This document shows, in pieces, positions 23,935 through 35,002 of a DNA stretch of 64,000 bases. Every line of letters begins with the position of its first letter. The first letter of the stretch is position 1. This DNA is from CAZSSM01 sp964609385 (GTDB taxonomy: Bacteria > Planctomycetota > Planctomycetia > Isosphaerales > Isosphaeraceae): NCBI GenBank assembly GCA_964609385.1, contig CAZSSM010000001.1, positions 186,001-250,000 on the forward strand. The letters run 5' to 3'. A program made the position numbers and the translations under genes. The notes beneath the pieces were generated by a model. It had not been told where the DNA came from. It saw nothing but the letters and a program-made list of their open reading frames with translations, and searched no databases.

Positions 23935-26445
23935 ATGAGCGCTGTCAACCGCAAAGCCGGGGATCGCGACGCGTTCGGGTTGACCCAGTCGACCTTCCTC
24001 GAGCCGAACGACGCGGACGATCCGCTGGCGGGCTCCGAACGAGCCGGTGGCCGCGATGGCTATGCGGGGGTCGTCTTCAACCGCCCACTGGAGGCAATCT
24101 ACACGTACCGGATCCCCGAGGCGTTGCGCGATCGGGTCGAGCCGGGACAACGGGTTCGGGTTCCGTTGGGGCGTGGCAACAGCCTGACGGTCGGCTACTG
24201 CGTTGATGTGGGCTTCGAACCCCCTCAGGACCTCAGCGCCAGGCGGATCAAACCGATCCACGAGACGCTGGACGACCCGCCGCTGATCGATCCAGCCATG
24301 CTCGAGTTGACCCGCTGGATCGCCCGCTATTACGCCTGCTCCTGGGGACAGGCCCTCGATGCGGTTCTGCCCGGCGGGGTCAAGAAACAGGCCGGGACCC
24401 GGATCCGCAATGTCCTCGTCCCCAATCCGCAAAGCCTCGACGATCCGCACATCTTCGACGACCTCTCGCCGAAGCAATCGGCGGCCTTGAAGGTCGTTCA
24501 ACGGGCCTCGCGCCCTTTGACCGTCGCCGAGGTCGCGAGCTTGGCCCATTGCGGAACCGCACCGATCGCCAGTTTGCGTCAGCGGGGATTGGTCCAATTG
24601 GTCCGCGAACGCGGGGCGCTCCAGGAACTCGATGACGTCCTGGTCGACCCGCCCGATGCCCTAGGCTTCGAGGCCGGCTCTCGATCGAACGGTGGGACCG
24701 GCGAGGCCGACCGTCCCGCTTTGACCGCCGATCAGGCCAGGGTGCTCCGACGGCTCACCGAAGCGCTCGGGCTCCCCGCCGATCATTGGGACCAGGAATC
24801 ACCCAGGGACTCGAGGTCGGAATCGGCTCCAAACCCTTCGGAGGACTCTGGAAGCCAGGATGTCGACGCATCCGAGCGTGGATCGGGCTTCGCGGCCTTC
24901 TTGTTGCATGGGGTCACGGGGAGCGGCAAGACCGAGGTCTACCTTCGAGCCATCGAGGCGGTGCTCCAACGGGGTCGCGAGGCGATCGTGCTGGTGCCCG
25001 AGATCAGCCTGACGCCCCAGACGATCCGCCGGTTCCGCCAGCGGTTCCAGCGCGTCGCCGTGCTCCACAGTCACCTCAGCGATGCCGAGCGGCACCGGCA
25101 TTGGCAGGCGATCGCCTCGGGACGCGTCCAGGTCGTCGTCGGCGCCCGCTCGGCCGTCTTCGCGCCGACCCGTCGGCTCGGCCTGATTGTGATCGATGAG
25201 GAACACGAGACGACCTTCAAGCAAGAAACCACCCCGCGCTACCATGCCCGGGACGTCGCTGTCAAACGCGCCCAACTCTGCGGTGTACCGATCCTGCTCG
25301 GCTCGGCCACGCCGTCCCTAGAGACGTGGCATAACAGCCAGACCGGCCGTTACGGCTATCTGGGGATGCCCCGACGCGTCGCCCAGCGGTCGTTGCCACG
25401 CGTCGACCTGATCGACCTCCGGCATGAACGCCTCTCCGACGGTCGCGGTAAGCCCCCCCTCGCGTTGAGCCGACCGCTCCGCAATGCCGTCGCCGAGACG
25501 CTCCGAGAGGGTGGCCAGGCCATCCTCCTGCTCAACCGTCGCGGGTTCCACACCTTCGTCGTCTGCCCGAAATGTGGTCACGTTTTTCAATGCGACGCCT
25601 GCGATATCGCTTTGACTTACCATCGTCAGTTGAACCGTCTCGTTTGCCACACGTGCGACGCGGAACATCCGAAGCCCGAAGTCTGCCCGACTTGCCAACA
25701 CCGACCGCCGTTCTTTGGGGGGTTGGGAACGGAGCAACTGGAGCGTCAAGTCTGCGAACAGTTCCCCGAGGCGACCGTCCAGCGGATGGACTCCGACACC
25801 ATGCGCTCTCCAGGCAGCTATGAACGGGTACTGGCCTCGTTCCGCGACGGCGAGATCCAGATCCTGCTGGGGACGCAGATGATCGCTAAAGGACTCGATT
25901 TCCCCAACGTGACGCTCGTCGGAGTCGTTAGCGCGGACACATCACTGCACCTCCCCGACTTTCGGGCCGGCGAGCGGACGTTTCAACTCGTCGCCCAGGT
26001 GGCCGGTCGGACTGGTCGTGGTGACCGTCCGGGCCGCGTCTTGGTCCAGACCTTCTGCCCCGAAGCATCGCCGATTGCGCATGCTTCAAAGCACGATTAC
26101 GGGCGGTTCGTTGCCGACGAAATGCCCGAGCGCGAGCGGGCCGGTCTCCCACCCTTCGGCCGGGTGGTTCGGATCCTGGCCCGGGGCTCCGACGAAGCCG
26201 GCGTCTCGAAGTTCCTCGACGAGGTCGCCGATCTGCTCCAACAGCATGCTCCCCCCGAGGTCCGGATCTTCGGACCCGCCCCGGCGCCGGTCCTGAAGAT
26301 CCGCAACCGATACCGCTACCACCTCCAGCTCCGAGCCCCCGGCGCTCCGCCCTTGCAACAGCTCCTTCGCGACACCCTGCCGGCCATCCAGAGCCCACCG
26401 GGCCACGAACTCGCCGTCGATGTCGACCCGATCAACATGCTCTGA
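23935..26445 (+). CDS. priA: Primosomal protein N' (replication restart helicase PriA)
   Basis: PriA recognises stalled replication forks and reloads the replisome; it is a 3'-5' superfamily 2 DNA helicase. The 836-residue product has the N-terminal 3'-DNA-binding domain (F-N-R-P-L-E-A-I-Y-T-Y-R-I-P and V-R-V-P-L-G-R-G), Walker A G-V-T-G-S-G-K-T-E near residue 326, the D-E-E-H box (V-I-D-E-E-H-E) near 421, and the zinc-binding insert with paired cysteines: C-P-K-C-G, C-D-A-C, C-H-T-C and C-P-T-C. Motifs G-T-Q-M-I-A-K-G-L-D-F and V-A-G-R-T-G-R-G follow. An extra acidic/Ser linker of about 45 residues precedes Walker A (around 275-318). AGGA lies upstream of ATG 23935. Confidence 0.97.
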   Translation: MSAVNRKAGDRDAFGLTQSTFLEPNDADDPLAGSERAGGRDGYAGVVFNRPLEAIYTYRIPEALRDRVEPGQRVRVPLGRGNSLTVGYCVDVGFEPPQDLSARRIKPIHETLDDPPLIDPAMLELTRWIARYYACSWGQALDAVLPGGVKKQAGTRIRNVLVPNPQSLDDPHIFDDLSPKQSAALKVVQRASRPLTVAEVASLAHCGTAPIASLRQRGLVQLVRERGALQELDDVLVDPPDALGFEAGSRSNGGTGEADRPALTADQARVLRRLTEALGLPADHWDQESPRDSRSESAPNPSEDSGSQDVDASERGSGFAAFLLHGVTGSGKTEVYLRAIEAVLQRGREAIVLVPEISLTPQTIRRFRQRFQRVAVLHSHLSDAERHRHWQAIASGRVQVVVGARSAVFAPTRRLGLIVIDEEHETTFKQETTPRYHARDVAVKRAQLCGVPILLGSATPSLETWHNSQTGRYGYLGMPRRVAQRSLPRVDLIDLRHERLSDGRGKPPLALSRPLRNAVAETLREGGQAILLLNRRGFHTFVVCPKCGHVFQCDACDIALTYHRQLNRLVCHTCDAEHPKPEVCPTCQHRPPFFGGLGTEQLERQVCEQFPEATVQRMDSDTMRSPGSYERVLASFRDGEIQILLGTQMIAKGLDFPNVTLVGVVSADTSLHLPDFRAGERTFQLVAQVAGRTGRGDRPGRVLVQTFCPEASPIAHASKHDYGRFVADEMPERERAGLPPFGRVVRILARGSDEAGVSKFLDEVADLLQQHAPPEVRIFGPAPAPVLKIRNRYRYHLQLRAPGAPPLQQLLRDTLPAIQSPPGHELAVDVDPINML

Positions 26446-26483
26446 CCGATCGCATCTTTCGTCGACTTGGCTTGACCTTCCGA

Positions 26484-26756
26484 ATGGTTGATCAGAACGA
26501 TTGCAGGGTCCATCCTTGGGATTTCGAAGTGAGGCGCGGCGTCAAAGAATGGCTCTCCGGCCAGTTTCCCAAGGGACGTTCCTACAAGCCGTCGATCGAT
26601 CAACTCCCGATGACCCGAATGCTCGACTTCAACGATCTTCGGGATTCGGGTCTTCCCTGTTTCGGAACGCTGGAGCGTGCCCTCAAGTTCCTCGACCAAC
26701 ATCGCGGACGACTGGCCGTCGTGTATCCTCCCGTCTCATCCGAGCCAAGTGACTGA
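26484..26756 (+). CDS. Small hypothetical protein
   Basis: A possible gene of 90 residues that I do not recognise. It begins M-V-D-Q-N-D-C-R-V-H-P-W-D-F-E-V and ends in R-G-R-L-A-V-V-Y-P-P-V. Amino-acid composition is balanced and codons look similar to neighbours, with fewer Arg/Pro runs than shadow frames. It starts 38 bases after priA, but no ribosome-binding site is evident; a TTG at 26472 is an alternative start. The closing segment (F-G-T-L-E-R-A-L-K-F-L-D) vaguely recalls the end of STAS-like domains, not enough for a call. Confidence 0.45.
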   Translation: MVDQNDCRVHPWDFEVRRGVKEWLSGQFPKGRSYKPSIDQLPMTRMLDFNDLRDSGLPCFGTLERALKFLDQHRGRLAVVYPPVSSEPSD

Positions 26757-27281
26757 TCCATCGTAGGTTCGATGAAATCGATGCCGGGGTCCGAAATTGT
26801 GATGCGGAACGGGACAACGTCAACGCGGTTGTCGCCGATCCCCTTAAGATGACGCGAGGGGATGCTGACGACTCGGCTTTTTCGGTCCGGGCAAGAGTAT
26901 TTATGCACTCGGAGAAAGGATAAGTCTGTCTTGGTTGATGGGACAAAACCGATTCGGTTGTCCCGAGGTTCTTGACAGCGGCGGAGAAGGGGCGACATTG
27001 GGATCATGCTCGGAAAAGAGTCGCCTCTCCAATCCAGACTCTTGCGATCCGCCGCATCGCCCCTTGATTTGTCCGATCTCTGGTTTGAGGTTCTCCAAGC
27101 CTCCCCAGGTTCGCAATCAGCCCAGTCGATTGATTCCGCGGCGCGTTGACCTCGATCGACCTTCGGGTCGATCCGCTCGGTTCTCGAGGCCACCGGATGC
27201 CCCCGCCCCGGTCGATTGGGGGATTCCGGAGATTCGCCCGCCCGGTCGGTCCATCGCAACTTTGGAGGCGAACCGAAGGTG
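26757..27281. other. Intergenic region upstream of the large operon
   Basis: About 525 bases. The segment 26880-26980 is AT-richer and contains the bulged hairpin at 26940-26964 followed by TTGACA at 26972. The promoter of the eight-gene operon probably lies in this region, but I cannot pin a -10 element. Confidence 0.45.
26940..26964. repeat. Bulged inverted repeat upstream of the large operon
   Basis: GGGACAA..CCG and CGGTTGTCCC pair (10 bp with a two-A bulge) around a 3-base loop. It may be a hairpin terminator for the priA transcript or an operator for the operon that starts 320 bases downstream. TTGACA, a good -35 match, follows within ten bases. Confidence 0.4.
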
Positions 27282-29882
27282 ATGCGTGCTGCTCAGGGAT
27301 GTCGCGCCAACGCGCTGCCGTGGCTCGTGGGGATAGGGCTCCTCGGATCGGTGTTCAGTTCCGTGGAGATGGCCAGAGCGGCCGAACTCGACGAGGCGCA
27401 AGCCGCGTTCCGACGCGGGGATTACGACGCCTGCATCGCGATGGCCAAGGCCGAGATCGAGGAGGGCACCTGGAACGAGCAGTGGCCGATCCTCAAGCTT
27501 GAGGCCGAGCTGATCACCGGCCAGTATCTCGAGGCGATCGGAACGATGGGCCCGGCTTTGCGTCGGCATCGTCGAAGCATCCACCTGGTCCTGCTGGGCC
27601 GCGAGGTCCTGCGCTACGCCGGTCAGGACGCCGAGGCCGAAGCCTTGATGACCGAGTTCGAGAATCGGCTGCTGGCCTCCCCGGAACTCTATATCTCCGG
27701 AGATAACCTGGTCTCGCTCGGCCGGTTCTTCCTGACTCGAGGGGCCGACGCCAAAGCGGTGCTCGACCAGTTCTATGATGCGGCCATCACCCAGCGCCCT
27801 GAAGATCCCGAGGCCTACATGGCCTCCGCCGCGTTGGCGTTGGACAAATCGGACAACGCCCTGGCCGTCGAGACGCTCAGCAACGCCCCCCAGTCGGCCA
27901 CCAACGACCCCGACTTCCACGTCCTCATGGCCCGTGCCCTAGCCCAAGACGACCGGGCCGCCTCGGCCGAAGCGCTCGATCGCGCCCTGCAACTCAATCC
28001 GCGCCACGTGCCCAGCCTTTTGCTGATCGTCGACCAGTTGATCGACTCGGAACGGTACGCTGAGGCCGAAACGCAGCTCGAGGCGATCGAGGCGATCAAC
28101 CCCTCGGAGCCGTTGGCCTGGGCCTATCGCGCCGTCCTGGCCCATCTCCGTGGCGAGCGGACCGACGAAGACCTCGCGCGGCTCAAAGCCCTGGCCCACT
28201 GGAAGACCAACCCCGAGGTCGATCATCGGATCGGCCTCAAGATCTCGCAGAAGTACCGTTTCGAAGAGGGTGCCGCCTACCAGCGACGCGCCCTGGCCAT
28301 GGATCCGACCTACACCCCAGCCAAGGTCCAGCTCTGTCAGGACCTGCTCCGGCTCGGGAAGGAGGAACCCGGCTGGAGCTTGGCCGAGGAGGTCCACCGC
28401 GAGGACGGCTACAACCTCGAGGCGTTCAACCTGTTGACGCTCCGCGACGCCCTGGACGGGTTCCGGACCCTCCGCGCCGACGGCCTGATCGTCCGGATGA
28501 CCGCCTCGGAGGCCGATCTCTACGGAGACCGCGTCCTGGACCTCCTGCAACGGGCCAAGGCGACCCTGGAGGCCAAGTACGAGGTCACGATCGATACCGA
28601 TGAGCCGGTCCTGGTCGAGATCTTCCCGGAGTTGAAGGACTTCTCGGTCCGGACCTTCGGGATGCCCGGGGCTCGGGGGTTCCTGGGCGTCTGCTTCGGC
28701 CCGGTGATCACCGCGATCAGCCCGGCCGCCCAAGGAGCCACGCCGTCGAACTGGGAGTCGGTCCTCTGGCACGAATACTGTCACGTGGTGACCCTCCACA
28801 AGACGGCCAACAAGATGCCGCGATGGCTCAGCGAGGGGATCTCGGTCTTCGAGGAGGGCCTGGAGAACCCGGCCTGGCGACGACCCGTCAACCCGGTCGA
28901 GCGGGCCTTCCTGCTCGGTGAGGAGTTGACGCCGCTGAGCCAACTCAGCGGAGCGTTTCTGGCGCCCGAAAGCCCAATTCATCTCCAGTTCGCCTACTTC
29001 GAGTCGGCCCTGGCCGTCGAGTTCCTCGTCGAACGTGCCGGCTTCGATGCGCTCAAGGCGATCCTCAACGACCTGGCCGTCGATGTGCCGATCGACCAGG
29101 CCCTGGCGAGACGGACCGGGATGAGCTTGGAGGCGCTGGACCGCGACTTCGAACAGTTCGCCCGTGCCCATGCCGAGGCGGTTGGCGCCGACCTGACTTG
29201 GGAGCAGCCCGACGCCATCCCGAGCGGCCCCCAAGCCTTAGAGGCCTGGCTGGAGTCGCATCCCGATAGCTTCTGGGGCCTGCTCCGACTGGCCGCCCTC
29301 CGAGTCCGCGACGGCGACTTCGACCGGGCCGAGCCGATCCTCCGCGACCTCCTCGAGCGCTATCCGGAGTACCTCGGCCCGAAGAACGCCTACCGGCTCC
29401 TGGCGAGGGTCTACCGCGAGCGCGGAGATCGCGACGCCGAGCAGGCCGTCCTGGGTGACTGGATCGTCCGTTCCGGGGACGCCGCCGAGGCCCTCCGTCG
29501 TTTGATCGCGATGGACCGAGAGGACCGAGACTGGACCGCGATGGCCGATCACGCCTCGGCGCTGTTGGCGATCGACCCGTTGGCCAGCCTACCCCATCGG
29601 AGCTTGGCCGAGGCTTCCGCCCGGATCGGCCAACTGGAGCAGGCCGAAACGTCGTATCGAGCATGGCTGAGCCTCGATCCGACCGACCGCGCCGAGGTCT
29701 ATTACCGACTCGCCGAGGTCCTCCATCGTCTCGGGAAACCTGGCCCCGCGCGTCGGGCGGTGCTCCAAGCCTTGGAGGAAGCGCCTCGGTTCCTGGACGC
29801 GCACCGGTTGCTCCTCGAGATCGTCGACGACCAGACCGCCCCCGAGACCGAGCCTGTGCCCTCAGAGGAGCCCGCGCCATGA
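27282..29882 (+). CDS. Secreted TPR protein with MA-clan zinc-peptidase domain
   Basis: About 866 residues. A signal peptide (about residues 1-33, ending A-R-A-A) is followed by TPR repeats to about residue 400. A gluzincin-type domain then holds W-H-E-Y-C-H-V-V-T-L-H near residue 498 (H-E-x-x-H zinc motif) and W-L-S-E-G-I-S-V-F-E-E about 20 residues later, which supplies the third ligand Glu. More TPR-like repeats fill about 660-860. This is the peptidase-MA-like architecture; with all ligands present it may be an active periplasmic metallopeptidase. ATG 27282 is preceded by GAAGG. It is the first gene of an operon; its stop overlaps the DUF4159 start (ATGA at 29879-29882), implying translational coupling. 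Confidence 0.9.
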   Translation: MRAAQGCRANALPWLVGIGLLGSVFSSVEMARAAELDEAQAAFRRGDYDACIAMAKAEIEEGTWNEQWPILKLEAELITGQYLEAIGTMGPALRRHRRSIHLVLLGREVLRYAGQDAEAEALMTEFENRLLASPELYISGDNLVSLGRFFLTRGADAKAVLDQFYDAAITQRPEDPEAYMASAALALDKSDNALAVETLSNAPQSATNDPDFHVLMARALAQDDRAASAEALDRALQLNPRHVPSLLLIVDQLIDSERYAEAETQLEAIEAINPSEPLAWAYRAVLAHLRGERTDEDLARLKALAHWKTNPEVDHRIGLKISQKYRFEEGAAYQRRALAMDPTYTPAKVQLCQDLLRLGKEEPGWSLAEEVHREDGYNLEAFNLLTLRDALDGFRTLRADGLIVRMTASEADLYGDRVLDLLQRAKATLEAKYEVTIDTDEPVLVEIFPELKDFSVRTFGMPGARGFLGVCFGPVITAISPAAQGATPSNWESVLWHEYCHVVTLHKTANKMPRWLSEGISVFEEGLENPAWRRPVNPVERAFLLGEELTPLSQLSGAFLAPESPIHLQFAYFESALAVEFLVERAGFDALKAILNDLAVDVPIDQALARRTGMSLEALDRDFEQFARAHAEAVGADLTWEQPDAIPSGPQALEAWLESHPDSFWGLLRLAALRVRDGDFDRAEPILRDLLERYPEYLGPKNAYRLLARVYRERGDRDAEQAVLGDWIVRSGDAAEALRRLIAMDREDRDWTAMADHASALLAIDPLASLPHRSLAEASARIGQLEQAETSYRAWLSLDPTDRAEVYYRLAEVLHRLGKPGPARRAVLQALEEAPRFLDAHRLLLEIVDDQTAPETEPVPSEEPAP

Positions 29883-30751
29883 CGATGTCACGAACCCGAA
29901 TGGTCTGGCTCGCCGTCCCGTTGGTCCTGGCCGTCATCGCCACCTCCTGGGCCGTCGCCCAGCGGTATCGCTACCGCTACCGGCCCGAAATGGGAATCCC
30001 GCCCGACCGCGCCGGCATCCCCGACTGGGAGAATAAGGATCTCTTCCGTGACGATGTCTTCACCTTCGTCCGGATCCAATACGACTCGGGACGAGGATAC
30101 GGGCGCGGCTACTGGGGTGGCGGCGGACGTTGGGGCATCGACTGGCCCGACAGCGACCTCAACTTCTCCTATCGGCTCCAACAGCTCACCTCGCTGAAGG
30201 TCAATCCCGACCCGATCTTCATGCGCCTGACCGATGAACGGCTCTTCGATTACCCGTTCATCTACATCATCGAACCGGGCTGGTTGCACTTTTCCGAGCC
30301 GGAAGTCGAGGCCCTTCGGCGCTACCTGGACAATGGCGGGTTCCTGATGGTCGACGACTTCTGGGGCGACTCGCAATGGCGGAACTTCGCCCGCGAGATC
30401 AAGCGCGTCTTCCCCGAGCAAGACCCCGTCGATCTGCCCCTCGACCACCCGATCTTCCACACCGTCTACGACCTCAAAGAGAAGCCGCAGATCCCCAGCA
30501 TCGGCGAGGCGATCCAGGGCCGACCCTATGGAATCACCTGGGAGAGTCGGCACGACGGCAACACGCGCGACGTCCACTACCGCGGCCTCTTCGACGATCG
30601 AGGCCGGTTGGTCGTCCTGATCTGTCACAACACCGACCTCGGCGATGGCTGGGAACGCGAAGGGGAAAACGAATGGTACTTCCATGAGTTTTCCGAAAAA
30701 CGCGCCTACCCTATGGGGATCAACATTATTACTTATGTCATGACCCATTGA
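29879..30751 (+). CDS. DUF4159 domain protein
   Basis: About 290 residues with a signal peptide (W-L-A-V-P-L-V-L-A-V-I-A followed by S-W-A-V-A-Q). The rest is a DUF4159 domain: F-T-F-V-R-I-Q-Y near residue 60, W-P-D-S-D-L-N-F-S-Y-R-L, D-Y-P-F-I-Y-I-I-E-P-G, L-R-R-Y-L-D-N-G-G-F-L-M-V-D-D-F-W-G, and the closing G-I-N-I-I-T-Y. DUF4159 is structurally related to class-I glutamine-amidotransferase-like folds and in planctomycetes commonly accompanies MoxR/DUF58 genes; its activity is unknown. A Gly/Tyr/Arg-rich loop (G-R-G-Y-G-R-G-Y-W-G-G-G-G-R) sits at about residues 72-86. It is translationally coupled to the upstream peptidase gene and lies 74 bases before moxR. Confidence 0.92.
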   Translation: MTMSRTRMVWLAVPLVLAVIATSWAVAQRYRYRYRPEMGIPPDRAGIPDWENKDLFRDDVFTFVRIQYDSGRGYGRGYWGGGGRWGIDWPDSDLNFSYRLQQLTSLKVNPDPIFMRLTDERLFDYPFIYIIEPGWLHFSEPEVEALRRYLDNGGFLMVDDFWGDSQWRNFAREIKRVFPEQDPVDLPLDHPIFHTVYDLKEKPQIPSIGEAIQGRPYGITWESRHDGNTRDVHYRGLFDDRGRLVVLICHNTDLGDGWEREGENEWYFHEFSEKRAYPMGINIITYVMTH

Positions 30752-30825
30752 CGACGAGCCATCTTAGATACGGATCCGCCACTCGAGCCTTTTGACCTCG
30801 CACCTGCCCGCCGACACACCACCCC

Positions 30826-31898
<1,073 letters not shown>

Positions 31899-31902
<4 letters not shown>

Positions 31903-32879
31903 GCGTGGCCCGGCCGGCTCGAAACGCAACATCGACCTCGACGACCCGGGCCTCGACGACGATCGATCTGCCGACCCTGATGCGGATCAAGTCCCTGACG
32001 ATGCGCGCCCGCGTCGTCGTCGAAGGGTTCTACAAAGGGCTCCACCGGAGCCCGATGCACGGCTTCTCGGTCGAGTTCAGCGAATACCGCCCCTACACAC
32101 CCGGTGACGATCCGCGCTACCTCGACTGGAAACTCTACGCACGAACCGACCGCGATTACATCAAGAAGTACGAGGACGAGACGAACCTCCGTTGCCAGAT
32201 CGTGCTCGATGCCAGTCGTTCGATGGATTACGGCTCCGGATCCTACACCAAGCTCGACTACGCGCGGACGGCCTCAGCGACGTTGGCCTCGTTCCTCTCC
32301 TCGCAACGCGACGCGGTCGGCCTGCTCCGGTTCGACGACGACGTCCGCGAGTACCTGCCCCCAAGGCACCGCCCCGGCCACCTCCGACGCCTCCTGGCAC
32401 TGCTCGATGCGCCGGCAGGGGGCTCGGATACGGCGTTGGAGCCGCCCTTGGAACGGATCGCCGCGACGGTCCGCAAGCGCGGGGTGATCCTCCTGATCTC
32501 CGACTTCCTGTCGCCGCTCGACCATCTCAAGATCCACTTGAGTTATCTGAAATCGCGCGGTCACGACGTCTTGGTCTGGCGAATCCTGGACCCGGCCGAA
32601 CTCGACTTTCCGTTCGAGGAGGCCTCCCAGTTCCTCGACCTCGAGTCGGGTCGGGAGTTCTACGTTGAGCCCGACGCCGCACGCGCTGAGTATCGACGAC
32701 GGTTCCAGCTCCACGCCGAGGCGGTCGCCGAGGCCTGCCGCGACCTGGGCATCGAGTACACGAGCTTGACGACCGATCGGCCGCTGGAGATGGTCCTCTT
32801 CGAGCTGATCCATGCGCGGCTGCGGACCGCGCCGCAGCGTGGTCCGACCCGACGGTTCGCCGGGGGAGGTGCCCGTTGA
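31899..32879 (+). CDS. DUF58 (VWA-like) protein
   Basis: About 326 residues. DUF58 proteins carry a VWA-like fold and are the usual MoxR partner. The family signature is clear: G-F-S-V-E-F-S-E-Y-R-P-Y near residue 49, P-G-D-D-P-R-Y-L-D-W-K-L-Y-A-R-T-D-R, and K-K-Y-E-D-E-T. The MIDAS-like D-A-S-R-S-M-D follows near 104. The C-terminal part has L-L-I-S-D-F-L-S. It has no transmembrane helix, so it is likely a cytoplasmic adaptor between MoxR and membrane VWA proteins; that role is inference. ATGA overlap with moxR and overlap with the downstream TTG start indicate a coupled operon. Confidence 0.94.
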
Positions 32880-35002
32880 GCTTCCTCGCCCCGCTCTACG
32901 CCTTGGGGATCCTGGCGATCTCGGCGCCGATCCTGTGGCACCTGATCCGCCGGACCCCGCGCGACCGGGTCCGGTTCAGCTCCTTGATGTTCCTGACCGC
33001 CTCGACGCCGAAGTTGACCCGCAAGAGCCGGATCGATCAGTGGCTCTTGCTCCTGCTCCGAGCCTCGGCGGTGATCGTGCTGGCCTTGGCCTTCGCCCGG
33101 CCGTTCCAGCGGCTCGAGGCCCTGATCAACACCGACGACCTGGCGCGCGACCGGGTCGCCTTGGTTCTCGACCTCAGCGCGAGCATGCGACGCGGCAATG
33201 CCTGGTCGCGGGCTCGGGAAGCTGTTCTGACCCGGCTCGATGAGCTTCAACCCGACGATCGCGTCGCGCTGTTCGCCTTCGACGACCGCGTCCGGCCCGT
33301 CCTCGGCTTCGAGGAATCGGCCGAACTCGATCTGACGTCGGTTCGGAACGTGATCCGTCAGCGGCTCGATGGACTGTCCCCCGGCTGGCACGCCACCAAG
33401 ATCGACGACGCCCTGATCCGGGCCGTCGGCGCCGTCAGCGATTTGGACGTCAACGACGATGGCCTGATCCGGCGCCAGGTCGTTCTGATCAGCGACATGC
33501 AGACCGGGGCGCGGATCGACCGGCTCGGCCAGTTCGCCTGGCCGGCCGACATCGAGCTGGTCGTCGAACGGATCGAGGCCCCTACGGCCAACGCCTCGGT
33601 CCACCCCTTGGCACCCGATCCGTCCGAACCGGAGGTGGCTCGGGTCCGCGTGGCCAACGCGCCCGGCTCGTCCCGCGACCGCTACAGCCTCCGTTGGGAC
33701 GACGAAGGAGAGACCGATCGCGGCGAGCCGATCCCGGTCACCCTCCCGCCGGGCCAGAGCCGGGTCGTCCGGGTCCCGTTGCCGAACCCGACCGAGCGGC
33801 CCGGGGTCCTCCGCCTCGTCGATGCCCCCTTCGAGGCCGACAACACCGCCTACTTCGCCCCGCCCTCTCGAAGCGAATCGACCGTCCTTTACCTCGGCGA
33901 TGATCCGCCCGACGACCCGAACCGGCTCCGCTTCTATCTCGAGCGCGTCTTCCCTGAGACGCCCGCCATGACTGTTGAAGTGCTCGCCACAGCCCGAGAC
34001 GAAACGCCGATGCTCGACGGTCTCGAGACGACCCCCTTGATCGTGGCCACGGGTGCCTGGGAGCCCGACTCGGTGGAACCGATCCGTCGGCACGTCGACG
34101 AAGGGGCCACGCTCCTGCTCGTGCTCGATCGACCGGGATCTGGCGGGGCCCTCGGAGCGCTCTTGAACGTCCCGACCTTGTCCGTCGACGAGGCCGATGA
34201 CCCGAGCGATGGCTTCGCGCTCTGGCAGGAGATCGACTTCGCACATCCGCTCTTCGAGCCGTTCGCCAGCCCGCAATACAACGACTTCACCGCGCTGCGG
34301 TTCTGGCGTTATCGCGTCCTCAACAACCTCAAGCTCCAAGACGGCAGCGAGCCGCGCGTGCTGGCCCGGTTCGACACCGGGGATCCGGCCGTCCTCGAAC
34401 AGCCGATCGGCCGCGGTCGGCTCATCGTCCTGACCACGAGCTGGTCGCCCGAGGACAGCCAACTGGCCCGGAGCACCAAGTTCGTCCCGTGGATGGTCAC
34501 GCTCCTAAAGACGTCGGTCGCGGGGGCCGTCGGGCCGACGGTCGACCGGACCCGGCTCTATCGGGTCGGTGAGCCGATCCCCTTGGCGATCTCCTCGAAG
34601 GCCGATTCCAGCGAACCGGTCGTCCGGACGCCCGACGGATCCGAGCGCGTTCTGGAGGCGGGGGCGACCCGGTTCGATGAGACCGATCGACCCGGCCTCT
34701 ACGCGTTCGAATCGCCTGAAAGTTCGATCCCGTTCGCGGTCAATCTCGACCCGTCGGAGAGCCGGATCGCCGTCCAACCTCTGGAGTCGCTCGAACAGTT
34801 CGGTTGTGTCCTGGCCAATCCACGACGCGAGGCGATCGAGGCCGACCGGCTCGAACAGCTCAACACGCTTCAACTCGAACGGCGCCAGCAACTCTGGCGC
34901 TGGCTGATCCTGACCGCCCTGGCCCTGCTGATCGTCGAGACCTGGCTGGCCGGTCGGTTCTCACGCGTCGGCTCGTCGAACCCGGAGGTCGTCCCCACAT
35001 GA
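32876..35002 (+). CDS. BatA/VWA membrane protein
   Basis: About 708 residues. The N-terminal BatA segment is obvious: L-Y-A-L-G-I-L-A-I-S-A-P-I-L-W-H-L-I-R-R, then R-F-S-S-L-M-F-L and a second helix after W-L-L-L-L-L-R-A. A VWA domain follows with MIDAS D-L-S-A-S-M near residue 100 and V-L-I-S-D-M-Q later. The centre (about 330-530) resembles the glutamine-amidotransferase-like region of such proteins. A final helix lies near residue 690 (L-I-L-T-A-L-A-L-L-I-V-E). The start is TTG, overlapping the DUF58 stop (TTGA at 32876-32879), with GGGGGAGGT 6 bases upstream; that site decides the start. It is probably an inner-membrane component with a large periplasmic domain. Confidence 0.92.
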   Translation: MSFLAPLYALGILAISAPILWHLIRRTPRDRVRFSSLMFLTASTPKLTRKSRIDQWLLLLLRASAVIVLALAFARPFQRLEALINTDDLARDRVALVLDLSASMRRGNAWSRAREAVLTRLDELQPDDRVALFAFDDRVRPVLGFEESAELDLTSVRNVIRQRLDGLSPGWHATKIDDALIRAVGAVSDLDVNDDGLIRRQVVLISDMQTGARIDRLGQFAWPADIELVVERIEAPTANASVHPLAPDPSEPEVARVRVANAPGSSRDRYSLRWDDEGETDRGEPIPVTLPPGQSRVVRVPLPNPTERPGVLRLVDAPFEADNTAYFAPPSRSESTVLYLGDDPPDDPNRLRFYLERVFPETPAMTVEVLATARDETPMLDGLETTPLIVATGAWEPDSVEPIRRHVDEGATLLLVLDRPGSGGALGALLNVPTLSVDEADDPSDGFALWQEIDFAHPLFEPFASPQYNDFTALRFWRYRVLNNLKLQDGSEPRVLARFDTGDPAVLEQPIGRGRLIVLTTSWSPEDSQLARSTKFVPWMVTLLKTSVAGAVGPTVDRTRLYRVGEPIPLAISSKADSSEPVVRTPDGSERVLEAGATRFDETDRPGLYAFESPESSIPFAVNLDPSESRIAVQPLESLEQFGCVLANPRREAIEADRLEQLNTLQLERRQQLWRWLILTALALLIVETWLAGRFSRVGSSNPEVVPT

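Noticed and set aside
23824..24597. 257-residue minus-strand frame across the priA start
   Set aside because: Overlaps the N-terminal DNA-binding domain of PriA; no motif and no ribosome-binding site.
32660..34462. 600-residue minus-strand open frame
   Set aside because: Opposite the BatA/VWA and DUF58 genes; composition and lack of motifs mark it as a GC-driven shadow.
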